64,000 bases of DNA from Saccharothrix ecbatanensis (GTDB lineage Bacteria > Actinomycetota > Actinomycetes > Mycobacteriales > Pseudonocardiaceae): positions 3,906,001 through 3,970,000 of the forward strand of contig NZ_JACHMO010000001.1 of assembly GCF_014205015.1 (NCBI RefSeq), in the 5' to 3' direction. This document shows, one piece after another, positions 51,527 through 60,993 of the stretch (its first letter is position 1; every line of letters begins with the position of its first letter). Position numbers and translations under genes: made by a program. The notes under the pieces were generated by a model, which worked only from the letters and a program-made list of their open reading frames with translations, had not been told where the DNA came from and ran no database searches.

Positions 51527-53917
51527 TCAGGGAAGAACCCACTTCTGGTTGCCGACGTTGAGGCAGTCCCAGATGTGCAGCACGGTGCCGTCGGCGGAGT
51601 TGTTCCCCGCCACGTCCAGGCAGCGGCCCGACTTCGCGTTCCTCAGCGAGTTGTCGGGCTGCGCGACCCACTGCTGCGCGCCGGTGCCGTTGCACGTCCA
51701 CAGCTGCGTCACCGTGCCGTTGGCCGTGCCGCCGCCGCTCACGTCGAGGCACTTGCCGAGCGCGCGGACCGTCCCGTCGGTGGACACCGTCCACTGCTGC
51801 GCGGCCGTGCCGTTGCACGTCCACAGCTGGACCTTCGTCCCGTCCGCGGTGCCCGCGTTGTCGATGTCGACGCACTTCCCGGCGAGACCGGTGATCCGCC
51901 CGGTGCGGGCGACGGTGCCCGGCATGACGTTGAGGGTGTACCAGGCCTCGGTGCTCCACAGCGACTTGCCGGACTCGGACGTGAACGGCCGGGGCGAGCG
52001 CAGGTGCACGACGTGGCCGTTGCGCAGACCGGAGAGCATGACGGTGACCTTCTTGCGGTCGGCGGACGGCGTCGCCGACTGCACGGTCAGCGTCTGCTGG
52101 TCCAGCTTCGGGCCGCCGTAGGCCGGGGTCGCCTGGTAGCGCCACTGCGTCGCCCGGTACTTGGCGGCCAGGCCCTGCAGCGTCTGGGCGGACAGCGGCT
52201 GGGTGTACTCCAGCTCGAACCCTCCCGGGATCGCGCGCATGGCGACGATGTCGAACGCCTCCGCGCCGTTGGGCGTCAGCTTCTGGAGGCCGAAGGTCAG
52301 CTTGCCGTTCTGCCCCCAGTTGCCGCCCGCGCCGATGCCGCCGGTGTAGATCGCGCCGTCCGGGCCGAGGCTGATGCGGTTCACGCCCGATTCGAGGCCC
52401 TGGGTCATGCGGAACACCGCGCCCTGGTACTCGCCGTCGACCTTCTCCAGGAAACCGCGTTGCAGGCCGCCGTAGGTGACGTCACCGAAGATCATCTGTC
52501 CGGCGAACGGACCGGTGGTCAGCTGCACCGGGTTGCTCGGCGAGTTCGCGATCTCGTTGTGCGGCAACCACAGCACCGGCGCGGTGATCGCGCGGTCGTC
52601 GAACGGACCGGTGGGATTGGTGTAGTGGTTGAAGAAGCGGTCCTGCTTGATCTGCACCAGCTTCGACGCCGGCAGCCAGCCACCCTGGTTGTCGGTGGCG
52701 AAGATGCCGCTTTCGGGGCCCCAGCCGATGCCGTGGGGCGTGCGCAGCCCACCGGCGATGTAGGTGACGGTCCCGGTCGCCTTGTCCACCTTGATCGTCG
52801 TGCCGCGGTTGGGCGCGGGCTGGGGATCGGTCGTGGCGCCACCGAGGTTGATCGACACCGACAGGTTCAGGTAGAACGCGCCGTCCCGGTACAGCATCCC
52901 GAACGCGAACTCGTGGAAGTTGCCGCCGTACGGCCAGGTCGCCAGGCGACGGTAGTTGTCGGTGACCCAGTCGCCGTTGGTGTCGTTCAGCTCGGTCAGC
53001 CCGGCCTTCTCCGACACGTACAGCTTGCCGTCGACGTACTTGATCCCCATCGGCTCATGGAGGCCGGAGGCGATCCGCTGCGTGCGGACCTTCGTGGGAT
53101 CGGTGACGCCGGTGACGCCGCTGATCAGGTGCACCTCGCCCAGCTTGGTGTTCGAGCCGCCCCAGGTGGCGATCGCGAGACGACCGTCCGGCAGCCAGTC
53201 CATGCCGGTGACCTGCGGCTCGAAGCCGGACGGGCGCAGGTTGGTCAGCGTGTGGGCCGGGTGCACGCCGGTCAGCGGCAGGCCGTCGCCCGGCGAGTCG
53301 GCGCCACCCTCGCACTCCTTGCGGCCCGGGGCGGTCACCCGGACCACGCCCGCGTCGGTGCTCAACACGGAGTTCGGCACGACGCTGAACCCGGACGCGC
53401 CGGGCGGCTGCCACTCCAGGGTGAGCTGTTGCCCGCCCCCGTTGTCGAAGTGGTCGATGCGCAGCGAGTGGTAGCCGGTCCCGAGCTGGATCAAGCCGTC
53501 CTTCGGAATGGCTCCGTGCAGGCCGTCGTGGTCGACGACCAGCGTGTTGTCGATCCTCAGCCGTGCGCCGTCGTCGCTGGTGAGGCGGAAGGCGTGGGCG
53601 CCCGCAGCCGCGATGTCGATGTTGCCCGTGACCTCGGACATGAACCGGTCGGCGATGCCGAAGTCCGCGGTGGTCGTCCAGTTGATCAACGGCATGAGCT
53701 TGTCGATGTTGGGCGTCTGGGCGGCCTTGAGCGTGCAGAGCCTGCCGATCTCGGTCTGGAGGTCGAAGACCCGCAGCGTCACCCCCGGCTCCTGGGGCGG
53801 GGGCGCCGCCGCTTGCGCGGACGACGTGGTGGACAGCGACGCGGCTGTGACCAGTGCTATCGAGGCGAGTGACCCGGCGGCTCGCAGCCACCGGTCGTGG
53901 CGGGCAGGGAAGGACAT
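51527..53917 (-). CDS. secreted PA14-beta-propeller-ricin lectin protein
   Basis: A 796-residue exported protein (signal SLASIALVTAASLSTTSSAQ). A PA14-like lectin domain occupies residues ~45-165 (WTTTADFGIADRFMSEVTGN, AFRLTSDDGARLRIDNTLV). Residues ~190-640 resemble a sugar-dehydrogenase/NHL-like beta-propeller (GMDWLPDGRLAIATWGGSN, LHEPMGIKYVDGKLYVSEKA, GGLRTPHGIGWGPESGIFAT, NRISLGPDGAIYTGGIGAG). The last ~125 residues are the ricin-type trefoil (CNGTAAQQWTVS, CNGTGAQQWVAQP, VGNQKWVLP). GGGAG precedes the ATG at 53917. It is the first of the three lectin-bearing genes, 96 bases before the next. Enzymatic activity is not certain. Confidence 0.85.
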   Translation of the reverse strand: MSFPARHDRWLRAAGSLASIALVTAASLSTTSSAQAAAPPPQEPGVTLRVFDLQTEIGRLCTLKAAQTPNIDKLMPLINWTTTADFGIADRFMSEVTGNIDIAAAGAHAFRLTSDDGARLRIDNTLVVDHDGLHGAIPKDGLIQLGTGYHSLRIDHFDNGGGQQLTLEWQPPGASGFSVVPNSVLSTDAGVVRVTAPGRKECEGGADSPGDGLPLTGVHPAHTLTNLRPSGFEPQVTGMDWLPDGRLAIATWGGSNTKLGEVHLISGVTGVTDPTKVRTQRIASGLHEPMGIKYVDGKLYVSEKAGLTELNDTNGDWVTDNYRRLATWPYGGNFHEFAFGMLYRDGAFYLNLSVSINLGGATTDPQPAPNRGTTIKVDKATGTVTYIAGGLRTPHGIGWGPESGIFATDNQGGWLPASKLVQIKQDRFFNHYTNPTGPFDDRAITAPVLWLPHNEIANSPSNPVQLTTGPFAGQMIFGDVTYGGLQRGFLEKVDGEYQGAVFRMTQGLESGVNRISLGPDGAIYTGGIGAGGNWGQNGKLTFGLQKLTPNGAEAFDIVAMRAIPGGFELEYTQPLSAQTLQGLAAKYRATQWRYQATPAYGGPKLDQQTLTVQSATPSADRKKVTVMLSGLRNGHVVHLRSPRPFTSESGKSLWSTEAWYTLNVMPGTVARTGRITGLAGKCVDIDNAGTADGTKVQLWTCNGTAAQQWTVSTDGTVRALGKCLDVSGGGTANGTVTQLWTCNGTGAQQWVAQPDNSLRNAKSGRCLDVAGNNSADGTVLHIWDCLNVGNQKWVLP

Positions 53918-54045
53918 CGGTGGCGCTCCCTTGGGCTAAGCCGGTGAGCAGGGGAACTCGACTCGGCAAGGGGTTCGGTGCGCGCGGTGACCTCGCGCAC
54001 TGGTGCGGTTACAGGGGGTTGCACCAGCCAGGCGACGGTAAGGCG

Positions 54046-54091
54046 ACTTTTGTACGGGGTCAACGAAAGACTGTTCAAGATAGACAAAAGT
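54046..54091. promoter_or_regulatory. ACTTTTGT...ACAAAAGT inverted repeat upstream of the lectin-bearing genes
   Basis: Perfect eight-base arms (54046-54053 and 54084-54091) with a 30-base spacer in the 386-base gap before the first lectin gene. The local sequence is unusually AT-rich, as expected of a promoter. TTTGT/ACAAA cores recall the site at 2481-2505. Nothing else in 53918-54303 is supported. Confidence 0.35.
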
Positions 54092-54303
54092 ACGTCGATT
54101 GACGGCATAAGCGGCGGCATTCGGCCGCAGGTCCTTCGCCACCTCGGCGTCACGTGAGCTGCCTGCCCCCGATCGCGAACGAACGCGTGTCCGCCGGGAA
54201 ATCCCGTAACCCGAACGGATTCCGCAGTTCCCGGCTCTGGAAAACGGCACACCGGTGGCCCGCCCCCGGTCAGGGAGGCGGGCCGGACAGGAGGGCGGAC
54301 CGG

Positions 54304-55857
54304 TCAGCTCGCGGCGTTCATCAGGTCCACCGCGCTGTGCTGGCGGGCCGCGTCGCTGCGCTGGAACGGCCCGGCCCACGGCTGGTCGTAGGAGTCGCTG
54401 CTGGAGCGGTCGCGCGCGTGGGCCGTGTCCGCCTGCCGCTTGAGGTACGCGGTGTACGGGCGGTCCGGCAGCGCCTGGTTCAACTGACCGAGGCCCCGCA
54501 CGAAGGCGCCCTTGAACGACGGGACGTCACCGCCGCCGCCGTCGTCGAACACGATCCCGCCCGGGTTGAGCGCGGGACTGGTGGTCGAGGCGTTGGCCAG
54601 GGTCCGCGCCCGCGTGAGGTACGCCGGGTCGCCGGTGGCGCGGTGCAACTCGGTCAGCGCGGCCGGCGGCACGCCCTGGTTGTAGCTCCACGGCGTTTGG
54701 CCGTTGTTGCGGCACGTCGACGTGACCAGGCCGTCGTTGACCAGGTTCGAGCTGTTGATCATCCCGCTGCTCTCGAACCACCGCCAGCCCTCCCGGGCGC
54801 GCTGCACGTAGGTCGTGTCACCGGGCAGCCGGTTGTGCAGAGCGGCGTTGAGCTGGACGTACAGCGAATTGGCGATGGCGTTCTTGTAGGTCCGGCTCGA
54901 GGTCCACCAGATGCCACCGCCGCAAGTGTGGTCCCAGTAGCGGTGGATGTGGTCGGCGTCGATGCGGGCGGTGTCGAGGTAGCGGCGGTCGCCGGTCAGG
55001 TCGTAGGCGGCGATCCACGTCAGCCCCCACCAGGCGACGTCGTCGTTGTACTCGTTGATGAAGTTGCCGGCCCAGGCGGTGCGGTTGAGGTCGAAGGTGC
55101 GGGCGATGGCATAGCGGTAGGACCCCATGCCGCTCACCCGCGCGTTGTCGATGATCGCGTTGAGCGCGTTGGCGGCGTTCCACCAGCCGGTGGTGTCGAA
55201 CAGGCCGGTGCTCAGGTTGTACCGCTGCATCAGGGCGGTGGCCGCGGCGGTGCGGCGGTCCCAGGCGTTCCAGGTGGTGCGGTGCCAGCTCGTGCAGGCG
55301 ATGGTCGACGACCCGGCGGACTGGACGCAGGCCCGCAGCAGCCCGACGCGCAGGCCGGCCCAGTCGTCCACGTTGTGCATGAGCGTTCGCCAGCCGCCGT
55401 AGCCCGCCGGTGTCGTGGTCGAGCCGAGCTTCGGTTCCCACGTCACGCCGGCGTCGTAGGAGCGGTCCAGCCAGACCGAGTCGCCCTGACCGCCGCCGCT
55501 GATCACCGCCCAGCCCATGGTCTCGGTGCTGTCGAAGTGCAGCGCGACCCGGCGGGTTCCGGCGGGCACGGACTGGGCGACCCGCTCCCCCGCTGACAGC
55601 GCGGGATCGCGCCCGTCGCAGTGGATGTTGCAGATCGGGGCGAGGACGGTGGGCGGTGCCGCCGCCGTTGTCGGCCGGGTGCGGGACCGGTGCGCGCTGG
55701 GCGGCAGGAACGGATCCCGGTCGTCGCAGTAGCTGTCGCAGAGCGCGACTGCCGGTGGCGGCGGCGCGGAGGCCGGTTCCGGTGGTGCGGTGGCCGATGT
55801 GCCGGGAACGGTCATCAACGACAGCAGCAGGGATGCTTGGACGACGATGTTCAGCAT
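54304..55857 (-). CDS. secreted GH76-type alpha-1,6-mannanase
   Basis: About 517 residues from the ATG at 55857 (GGGAGG just upstream; a TTG at 55869 is possible). A short signal (MLNIVVQASLLLSLMTV) leads to a Pro-rich linker with two CxxxCDxRDP motifs. The catalytic (alpha/alpha)6 barrel (ALMQRYNLSTGLFDTTGWWN; YKNAIANSLYVQLNAALHN) has the GH76 aspartate pair D272-D273 in NEYNDDVAWWGL. Enzymes of this family cut alpha-1,6-mannan backbones in fungal or mycobacterial-type walls. The gene is preceded by a LacI-type operator (55895-55910) and flanked by lectin-bearing proteins and a GH87, consistent with a wall-degrading set. Confidence 0.87.
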   Translation of the reverse strand: MLNIVVQASLLLSLMTVPGTSATAPPEPASAPPPPAVALCDSYCDDRDPFLPPSAHRSRTRPTTAAAPPTVLAPICNIHCDGRDPALSAGERVAQSVPAGTRRVALHFDSTETMGWAVISGGGQGDSVWLDRSYDAGVTWEPKLGSTTTPAGYGGWRTLMHNVDDWAGLRVGLLRACVQSAGSSTIACTSWHRTTWNAWDRRTAAATALMQRYNLSTGLFDTTGWWNAANALNAIIDNARVSGMGSYRYAIARTFDLNRTAWAGNFINEYNDDVAWWGLTWIAAYDLTGDRRYLDTARIDADHIHRYWDHTCGGGIWWTSSRTYKNAIANSLYVQLNAALHNRLPGDTTYVQRAREGWRWFESSGMINSSNLVNDGLVTSTCRNNGQTPWSYNQGVPPAALTELHRATGDPAYLTRARTLANASTTSPALNPGGIVFDDGGGGDVPSFKGAFVRGLGQLNQALPDRPYTAYLKRQADTAHARDRSSSDSYDQPWAGPFQRSDAARQHSAVDLMNAAS

Positions 55858-55894
55858 GGGACCTCCCAAGCAGGGGTGGGTGGCCGGAGAAAGC

Positions 55895-55910
55895 GTGAGA
55901 ACGCTCTCAC
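55895..55910. promoter_or_regulatory. LacI-type operator before the GH76 gene
   Basis: GTGAGAACGCTCTCAC: perfect six-base arms around ACGC, close to the TGAGAGCGCTCTCA consensus of actinobacterial LacI repressors. It lies 38 bases upstream of the GH76 start. The cognate regulator is not in the window. The 56 to 140 bases beyond show no gene. Confidence 0.65.
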
Positions 55911-56139
55911 ACCGAGGCTAGGATCGTCCGTGACGAAGCGTCAACACCCCCGACCGGACAGGCTTCTGTCAGGTCACCACGATCTCCGGTCTGGGCGGCG
56001 ACCGCGTACTCGCCCCAGTCCGCCGGTTGGGCGAGCCACGTGACGGTGTCGACGGTGACAACCACGTCCTGTGCCGGGTGGTGTTCCCGGGCCACCGGTG
56101 CGACCCCGCGGGAGTCACGCGCGGGGTCGCACCGGTGGT

Positions 56140-59118
56140 TCACCAACCGGAGTTGCCGCTGCCGCGCTGGACGGTGTACCGGTTCTCGTCGTTGACCATC
56201 CCGCGGCTTCCCGTGCCCTTGAGCCCGGAGACGGTCACACCGTCGAAGCGGCCGGCGCCGGAGACGAGGTTGAAGTGGATGCCGTGCGAATTGGCGTTGG
56301 TCACGGTTCCGCCGCCGTCGTCGAAGGACTCGGTGGCGCCGCCGGTGCCGTTGATCCTGACGTTGGCGACCGTCAGGTTGTTCACCGCCTTGTTCCAGCT
56401 CAGCAGCAGGCCGTGGTAGTTGCTGTCGTTGACCTCCAGGTCGCGCAGCACGACCGCGCCGGTGATGTCGGATCGTTCGGCGAACAGCCAGATCGCGCCG
56501 GTGTGGGTGTGCCAGTCCCAGTTGCGGGTGCCGGTGCGGGTGAGGGTGTTGCGCTGCACGGTGGTCGTGCCGTTGAACGGCATGGACGCGTGCCAGGTGG
56601 ACACCATGACGCCGGCGCCGTTGAACACGGTGTCGGTGATCAGGTTGTCCTCGGCGCGGTTGTCGGTGCCACCGTAGATGGCGACGCCGTTGGCCAGGAT
56701 GGGCAGGGCGATCGTGTTGAAGGCGAACACGCTGCGGCTGACGGTGCCCGCAGCCTCCCACGACCACATGGCCAACGCGTCGTCGCCGGTGTTGCGGAAG
56801 TCGCTCTGCTCGACGCGGACGTTGGTGGTGTTGCCGTTGATGTTGAGACCGTCGGCCATCGTGTTGCGGATGCGCATGCCCGAGGCGAGCAGGCCGTCGG
56901 CCTGCTTGATCCACAGGCCGACCTTCGCGTGGTTGCTCGCCACGTTGAAGATCAGCGACCCGGCGCCGAACTCGCCCTCGATGAACGCGTCCGAGCTGGG
57001 CGCTCCGTCGGGGTCCCGGGTGGTGACGTCGCCGTCGAAGGTGAAGTCGGCCAGCGTGGTGTCGGCGCCGTTGACGTAGAACCCGCCGCGGCGGTTGGCG
57101 CCCAGCAGCACGGTGTGCCAGATCCCGGCGCCGCGCACGTCGACGCCGCTCACCTGGACCAGGCTGGTGAGGTCGAACCGGCCGGCCGGGATCCAGACGC
57201 CGCGGGCGGTGGTGCCCCGGGCGGCGGCGACGGCCGATCGGATGGCGGCGCTGTCGTCGGCGCCGTCGTCGGCCCGTGCGCCGTGGTCGGAGATGCTGAG
57301 GTAGCCGGCCGGCGCGGTGGTCGGGCCGTCGACGACCTCGGCCTCGACCAGGTCCACGGTGATGTGGCTGGTCGCGTTGGTGTCCTTGGCCAGGCGCAGC
57401 ACCGTGCCCGCGGGGTAGGTCCGGGGCAGCAGGACGCGCGAGTCGTCGAAGTAGCGGTGCGGTCGCGCGCCGCCGGGGCCCGCGGTGAAGGGGTAGTCGC
57501 CGTACATCCAGCTGTACTTGGAGGTCAGCGTGACGTCGCGGACCTTGGCTCCGCCCGCGTACACCGCCAGTGGTGCGGTGGTGCCGTTGCCCGAGGCGTC
57601 GTCGGGCAGGCCGGCGCGCACGGTGATGGCGTTGGCGGGCTTGGTCAGCGTGACCTGCACGTACTGGCCGGTGCCGGTGAGCTTCATGGCGGTGCGGCCC
57701 GACGCCTCGGCGGCCTCGGTGGTGTAGGCGCGGCCGGAGATGCGGGTTCCGGTGCCGCTGTCGGTCTCGTAGGTGGTGTAGGGCACGGTCGCGCCGCGTG
57801 CGGCCAGGCCCGCGGTGTCGGTGACCGCGATGTTGTCGAGCTGGACGCCGCCGTTGTCGCCGCTCGTGACGTGGTAGCCCATGAGGTTCAACCCCGAGCG
57901 CAGTGCCGCGCTGTGGGTTGTGGTGCGCCAGCCGCTGCCGCCTGACAGCGACAGCTGCGGTCCCCTGATGCCGTTGATGTACAGGGTCACCGTGCGTGTG
58001 GAGGAGTTGTTGTGGCGCAGGGTGATGGTGGCGTTGCCCGCGCTGGTCTGGTTGACGCTGCGGATGACGCGCGCGCCGTTGCCGGGCAGGTTCACCGAAC
58101 CTGCGCCCGTGGCGCCGGACGGGCTGGTGGTCACCGCCGCGCCGCCGGACAGGAACCCGGTCTCCAGTTCGTAGGAACCGGCAGGTCCCGGCGGGTTGGT
58201 CGTCGTCGTGGTCGTGGTGGTCGGTGCGGCGGTGGACAGCTTGATGTTGTCCAGGTTGACGTTGCCGTTGTCGGCGGTGCCGTAGGAGACCGCGATCGTG
58301 TTCGCGCCGGCGTTGAGGGTCACCGCCGCGGTCGCGGTGCCCCACGTGCCCCAGGACGAGGTGGCGGGCAGCGACACCTGCCGGACGACGCCGTTGACCG
58401 ACACGGACAGGGAGCGTGTCGAGCCGGTGCCGTTGGCGTAGCGCAGCGTCAGCTCGCTGTTCCCGGCGCTGCCGCTGGTAGCGGTGAACGTGGCCGTCGC
58501 CGTGCCCCGGTTGGCGTCGATGAAGCCGCCCACGTAGCCACTGCCGGTGTAACCGGAGTGCTCGGACTCGACGCGGGCGCCGCCGGACAGCTGGGCCGAC
58601 TCCGCTTCGAGGTCGCCGGAGGAGACGGGTGCCGACTCGATGGTGATGTTGTCCAGGTTGACGTTGCCGGTGTCGCCGGTGCCGTAGGACACGGCGATGG
58701 AGTTGCCGGCGGCGTTGAGCGGCACGCTCTGGCGCACGGCGCCCCACGAGGCCCAGCCGGAGGTGGCGGGCAGGGAGACCTGACGGGCGCTGCCGTTGAC
58801 CGACAGGGTCAGGGTGCGTGTCGAGCCGGTGCCGTTGGCGTAGCGCAGGGTCAGGGTGTTCTGGCCGGCCGTGGCGTTGGTGGCGAAGGTCGCCTTGGCG
58901 TTGCCGCGGTTGGCGTCGACGAAGCCGCCCACGTAGCCGGCGCCGGAGTAGCCGGCGTGCTCGGACTCGACGCGGGCACCGCCGGAGAGCGCGGCCGACT
59001 CGGCTTCGAGCACGGCCGGCGCCGCGGGGGCAGCCGTGCTCCACAGGGTGATCAGAGAGGCGACCATCACCGTCGTGGTGACTGCCGCGAGTCCTCTCTT
59101 GGAGAGCTTGCTCAACAT
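56140..59118 (-). CDS. secreted GH87-type alpha-1,3-glucanase with three binding modules
   Basis: A 992-residue exported protein (signal GLAAVTTTVMVASLITLWST). Two CBM35/CBM6-like modules with near-identical sequence (VLEAESAALSGGARVESEHA and DLEAESAQLSGGARVESEHS) are followed by a T/P linker (TTTTTTTTNPPGP), a third module (YELETGFLSGGAAV) and a beta-sandwich. From about residue 620 (YLSISDHGARADDGADDSAA) a right-handed beta-helix matches GH87. D756 in MADGLNINGN and D779-D780 in NTGDDALAMWS have the same 23/24-residue spacing as the catalytic aspartates D1045, D1068 and D1069 of Paenibacillus Agl-FH1 (from memory). It would hydrolyse alpha-1,3-glucan, a fungal wall polymer, and feeds the adjacent ABC importer. 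Confidence 0.82.
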   Translation of the reverse strand: MLSKLSKRGLAAVTTTVMVASLITLWSTAAPAAPAVLEAESAALSGGARVESEHAGYSGAGYVGGFVDANRGNAKATFATNATAGQNTLTLRYANGTGSTRTLTLSVNGSARQVSLPATSGWASWGAVRQSVPLNAAGNSIAVSYGTGDTGNVNLDNITIESAPVSSGDLEAESAQLSGGARVESEHSGYTGSGYVGGFIDANRGTATATFTATSGSAGNSELTLRYANGTGSTRSLSVSVNGVVRQVSLPATSSWGTWGTATAAVTLNAGANTIAVSYGTADNGNVNLDNIKLSTAAPTTTTTTTTNPPGPAGSYELETGFLSGGAAVTTSPSGATGAGSVNLPGNGARVIRSVNQTSAGNATITLRHNNSSTRTVTLYINGIRGPQLSLSGGSGWRTTTHSAALRSGLNLMGYHVTSGDNGGVQLDNIAVTDTAGLAARGATVPYTTYETDSGTGTRISGRAYTTEAAEASGRTAMKLTGTGQYVQVTLTKPANAITVRAGLPDDASGNGTTAPLAVYAGGAKVRDVTLTSKYSWMYGDYPFTAGPGGARPHRYFDDSRVLLPRTYPAGTVLRLAKDTNATSHITVDLVEAEVVDGPTTAPAGYLSISDHGARADDGADDSAAIRSAVAAARGTTARGVWIPAGRFDLTSLVQVSGVDVRGAGIWHTVLLGANRRGGFYVNGADTTLADFTFDGDVTTRDPDGAPSSDAFIEGEFGAGSLIFNVASNHAKVGLWIKQADGLLASGMRIRNTMADGLNINGNTTNVRVEQSDFRNTGDDALAMWSWEAAGTVSRSVFAFNTIALPILANGVAIYGGTDNRAEDNLITDTVFNGAGVMVSTWHASMPFNGTTTVQRNTLTRTGTRNWDWHTHTGAIWLFAERSDITGAVVLRDLEVNDSNYHGLLLSWNKAVNNLTVANVRINGTGGATESFDDGGGTVTNANSHGIHFNLVSGAGRFDGVTVSGLKGTGSRGMVNDENRYTVQRGSGNSGW

Positions 59119-59166
59119 CGTTGTTGTCTCTTTCCGCAGGGTAGAGGCCCGTCGTCGGGCCCTGGC

Positions 59167-60027
59167 TCATCCCTTGACCGCGCCCTCCAGCGCGCCGCCG
59201 CTCAGGAACAGTCGTTGGAACACCAGGAACAGCGCGATGGGAATGATCGACGAGATCGCCAGGGCGGCGAGGAAGACGTCGAGTTCCACGTAGCGCTGGA
59301 GTGCGGGCAGGCGCACGGACAGCGGCTGCACCGCGGGGTCGGGCAGCACCAGCATGGGCCAGAGGAAGTCCTTCCAACTGGCGACGACAGCGAACACCGA
59401 CACCACGCCGATGATGGGCCGCGACAGCGGCAGCACCACCGACCAGAAGATCCGGAACGGCCCGGCGCCGTCGACCCTGGCCGCCTCGAACACCTCGCGA
59501 GGCAGGCTCGCGAAGAACCGCTGCACGAGGACGACGTTGAACGCGCTCGCGCCGGCCGGCAGCCACACCGCCCAGAACGTGTTGATCATGCCGGTGTCGA
59601 CCACCGTCAGGTACAGCGGCACCAGCAGCACGATCGAGGGGACGAACAGCGTCGCCAGCACCACGCCGGTGATCAGGCCGCCGTAGCGGGGCCGCAGCAC
59701 GGCCAGCGCGTACCCGGCGGTGGTGGCCACCACCAGCTGCACCGCCCACGAGCCGGCGGCGAGCCACACCGTGTTGAGGAAGTACTTGTCGATCTCCACG
59801 CGGGTCCACGCCGTGGCCAGGTTGGACAGGTCGAAGCCGTGGGGGAACACCGACAGCGGCGTGCGCAGCGTGTCCTGGGTGGGCGTGACGGCGGCCTTGG
59901 CCAGCCACAGCACGGGCCCCAGGCCCGTGAGCAGGAGAGCGCCGAGCAGCAGCCCTTGGAGTGTGCGCAGCACCAGCCGGGTGCGGGTGGTCGCCCACTC
60001 GGTGGGCGAGACCAGACCTCGGTTCAC
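59167..60027 (-). CDS. sugar ABC transporter permease, MalG-type
   Basis: A 286-residue inner-membrane permease with six predicted helices and the EAA loop (EVFEAARVDGAGPFRIFWSV, VLPLSRPIIG). The GTG at 60027 overlaps the stop of the preceding permease (GTGA), showing translational coupling. It forms the translocation channel with the MalF-type subunit. No ATPase gene is in the cluster, so a shared MsiK-like ATPase is likely. Confidence 0.9.
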   Translation of the reverse strand: MNRGLVSPTEWATTRTRLVLRTLQGLLLGALLLTGLGPVLWLAKAAVTPTQDTLRTPLSVFPHGFDLSNLATAWTRVEIDKYFLNTVWLAAGSWAVQLVVATTAGYALAVLRPRYGGLITGVVLATLFVPSIVLLVPLYLTVVDTGMINTFWAVWLPAGASAFNVVLVQRFFASLPREVFEAARVDGAGPFRIFWSVVLPLSRPIIGVVSVFAVVASWKDFLWPMLVLPDPAVQPLSVRLPALQRYVELDVFLAALAISSIIPIALFLVFQRLFLSGGALEGAVKG

Positions 60028-60992
60028 GACGCGCTCCAGGATCTCGTCAGCCGGAAGTACGCGGTGGAGAACAGCGCCAGGACGGCCGCGAGCATGATGC
60101 TCAACGCGGTGGCCGCGCCGTAGTCGCCGCCGAGGCTGTCCGCGAAGGCGTAGTCGTAGATCAGCAGCAGCAGGGTGGTGGTCGAGTTCGCGGGACCGCC
60201 GCCGGTGAACAGGAACGGTTCCAGGAACACCTGCGCGGTGCCGATGATCTGGAGGATGAACGTCACCAGCAGCACGCCGCGCAGCCGTGGCAGCGTGACG
60301 TGCCAGACCTTGCGCCAGATCCCCGAGCCGTCGATCTCCGCCGCCTCGTACAGGTCGGCGGGCACCCCGGCCAGCGCGGCCAGGTAGATGATCACCGTGC
60401 CGCCGGCGGCGGCCCACGTGGCTTCCAGCACCAGCGCGGGCATCGCGCTGCCCGGGTTCTGCAACCACTGCCACGGCCCGAGCCCGACCCAGCCCAACAC
60501 CGTGTTGAACACCCCGGTCGGACCGGCGTCGTAGAAGAACTTCCACAGCAGCACCGCGACCACCGGCGGGATCACCACCGGCAGGTAGGCCAACGCGCTG
60601 AACAGCCCCTTGCGGTGGCGGACTTCGCTGATCAGCACCGCGGCCAGCAGCGGCAGCGGGTAGCCGAACAGCAGCGCCAGCACCGCGAACCACACCGTGT
60701 TGCGCAACGCGGTCCACAGCAGCGGGTCCGACAGCACCTGGGCGAAGTTGTCCAGGCCGACGAACTCGACGGGCCCGACCAGGTTGGTGCGCTGGAAGCT
60801 CATCACCACCGACTGCACGATCGGCGCCCACGAGAAGACCCCGAACACCAGCAGCAGGGGCAGCAGGAAAACCAGGGTGCTCAACCCCCCGCGGCGCACC
60901 CACGTGGCCGGTGTGCGCCGCCGTCGCGGCGGGCGGGGCCCGCGTGGCGGCGGGGGGACCGCCGCCACGCGGGAGTGGGATCGGACGGCCAC
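60024..60992 (-). CDS. sugar ABC transporter permease, MalF-type
   Basis: A 322-residue permease; a basic N-terminal tail (PRGPRPPRRRRTPATWVRRG) precedes six membrane segments (STLVFLLPLLLVFGVFSWAP first) and an EAA loop (ADLYEAAEIDGSGIWRKVWH, VTLPRL). It begins one base after the binding-protein stop and overlaps the MalG-type gene. Typical of alpha-glucoside importers. Confidence 0.9.
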   Translation of the reverse strand: MAVRSHSRVAAVPPPPRGPRPPRRRRTPATWVRRGGLSTLVFLLPLLLVFGVFSWAPIVQSVVMSFQRTNLVGPVEFVGLDNFAQVLSDPLLWTALRNTVWFAVLALLFGYPLPLLAAVLISEVRHRKGLFSALAYLPVVIPPVVAVLLWKFFYDAGPTGVFNTVLGWVGLGPWQWLQNPGSAMPALVLEATWAAAGGTVIIYLAALAGVPADLYEAAEIDGSGIWRKVWHVTLPRLRGVLLVTFILQIIGTAQVFLEPFLFTGGGPANSTTTLLLLIYDYAFADSLGGDYGAATALSIMLAAVLALFSTAYFRLTRSWSAS

Positions 60993-60993
60993 G

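Noticed and set aside
50402..53872. A 1156-codon open frame on the plus strand
   Set aside because: Antisense to two well-supported secreted proteins; composition is Val/Gly/Arg-rich with no domain, as expected from high-GC antisense frames.
55907..59998. A 1363-codon minus-strand frame
   Set aside because: It reads the GH87 and permease genes one frame off; Arg/His-rich low-complexity translation, no start signal.
60028..60903. 5' extension of the MalG-type permease
   Set aside because: This part is the MalF-type gene in another frame; the GTGA overlap at 60024-60027 gives the true start.
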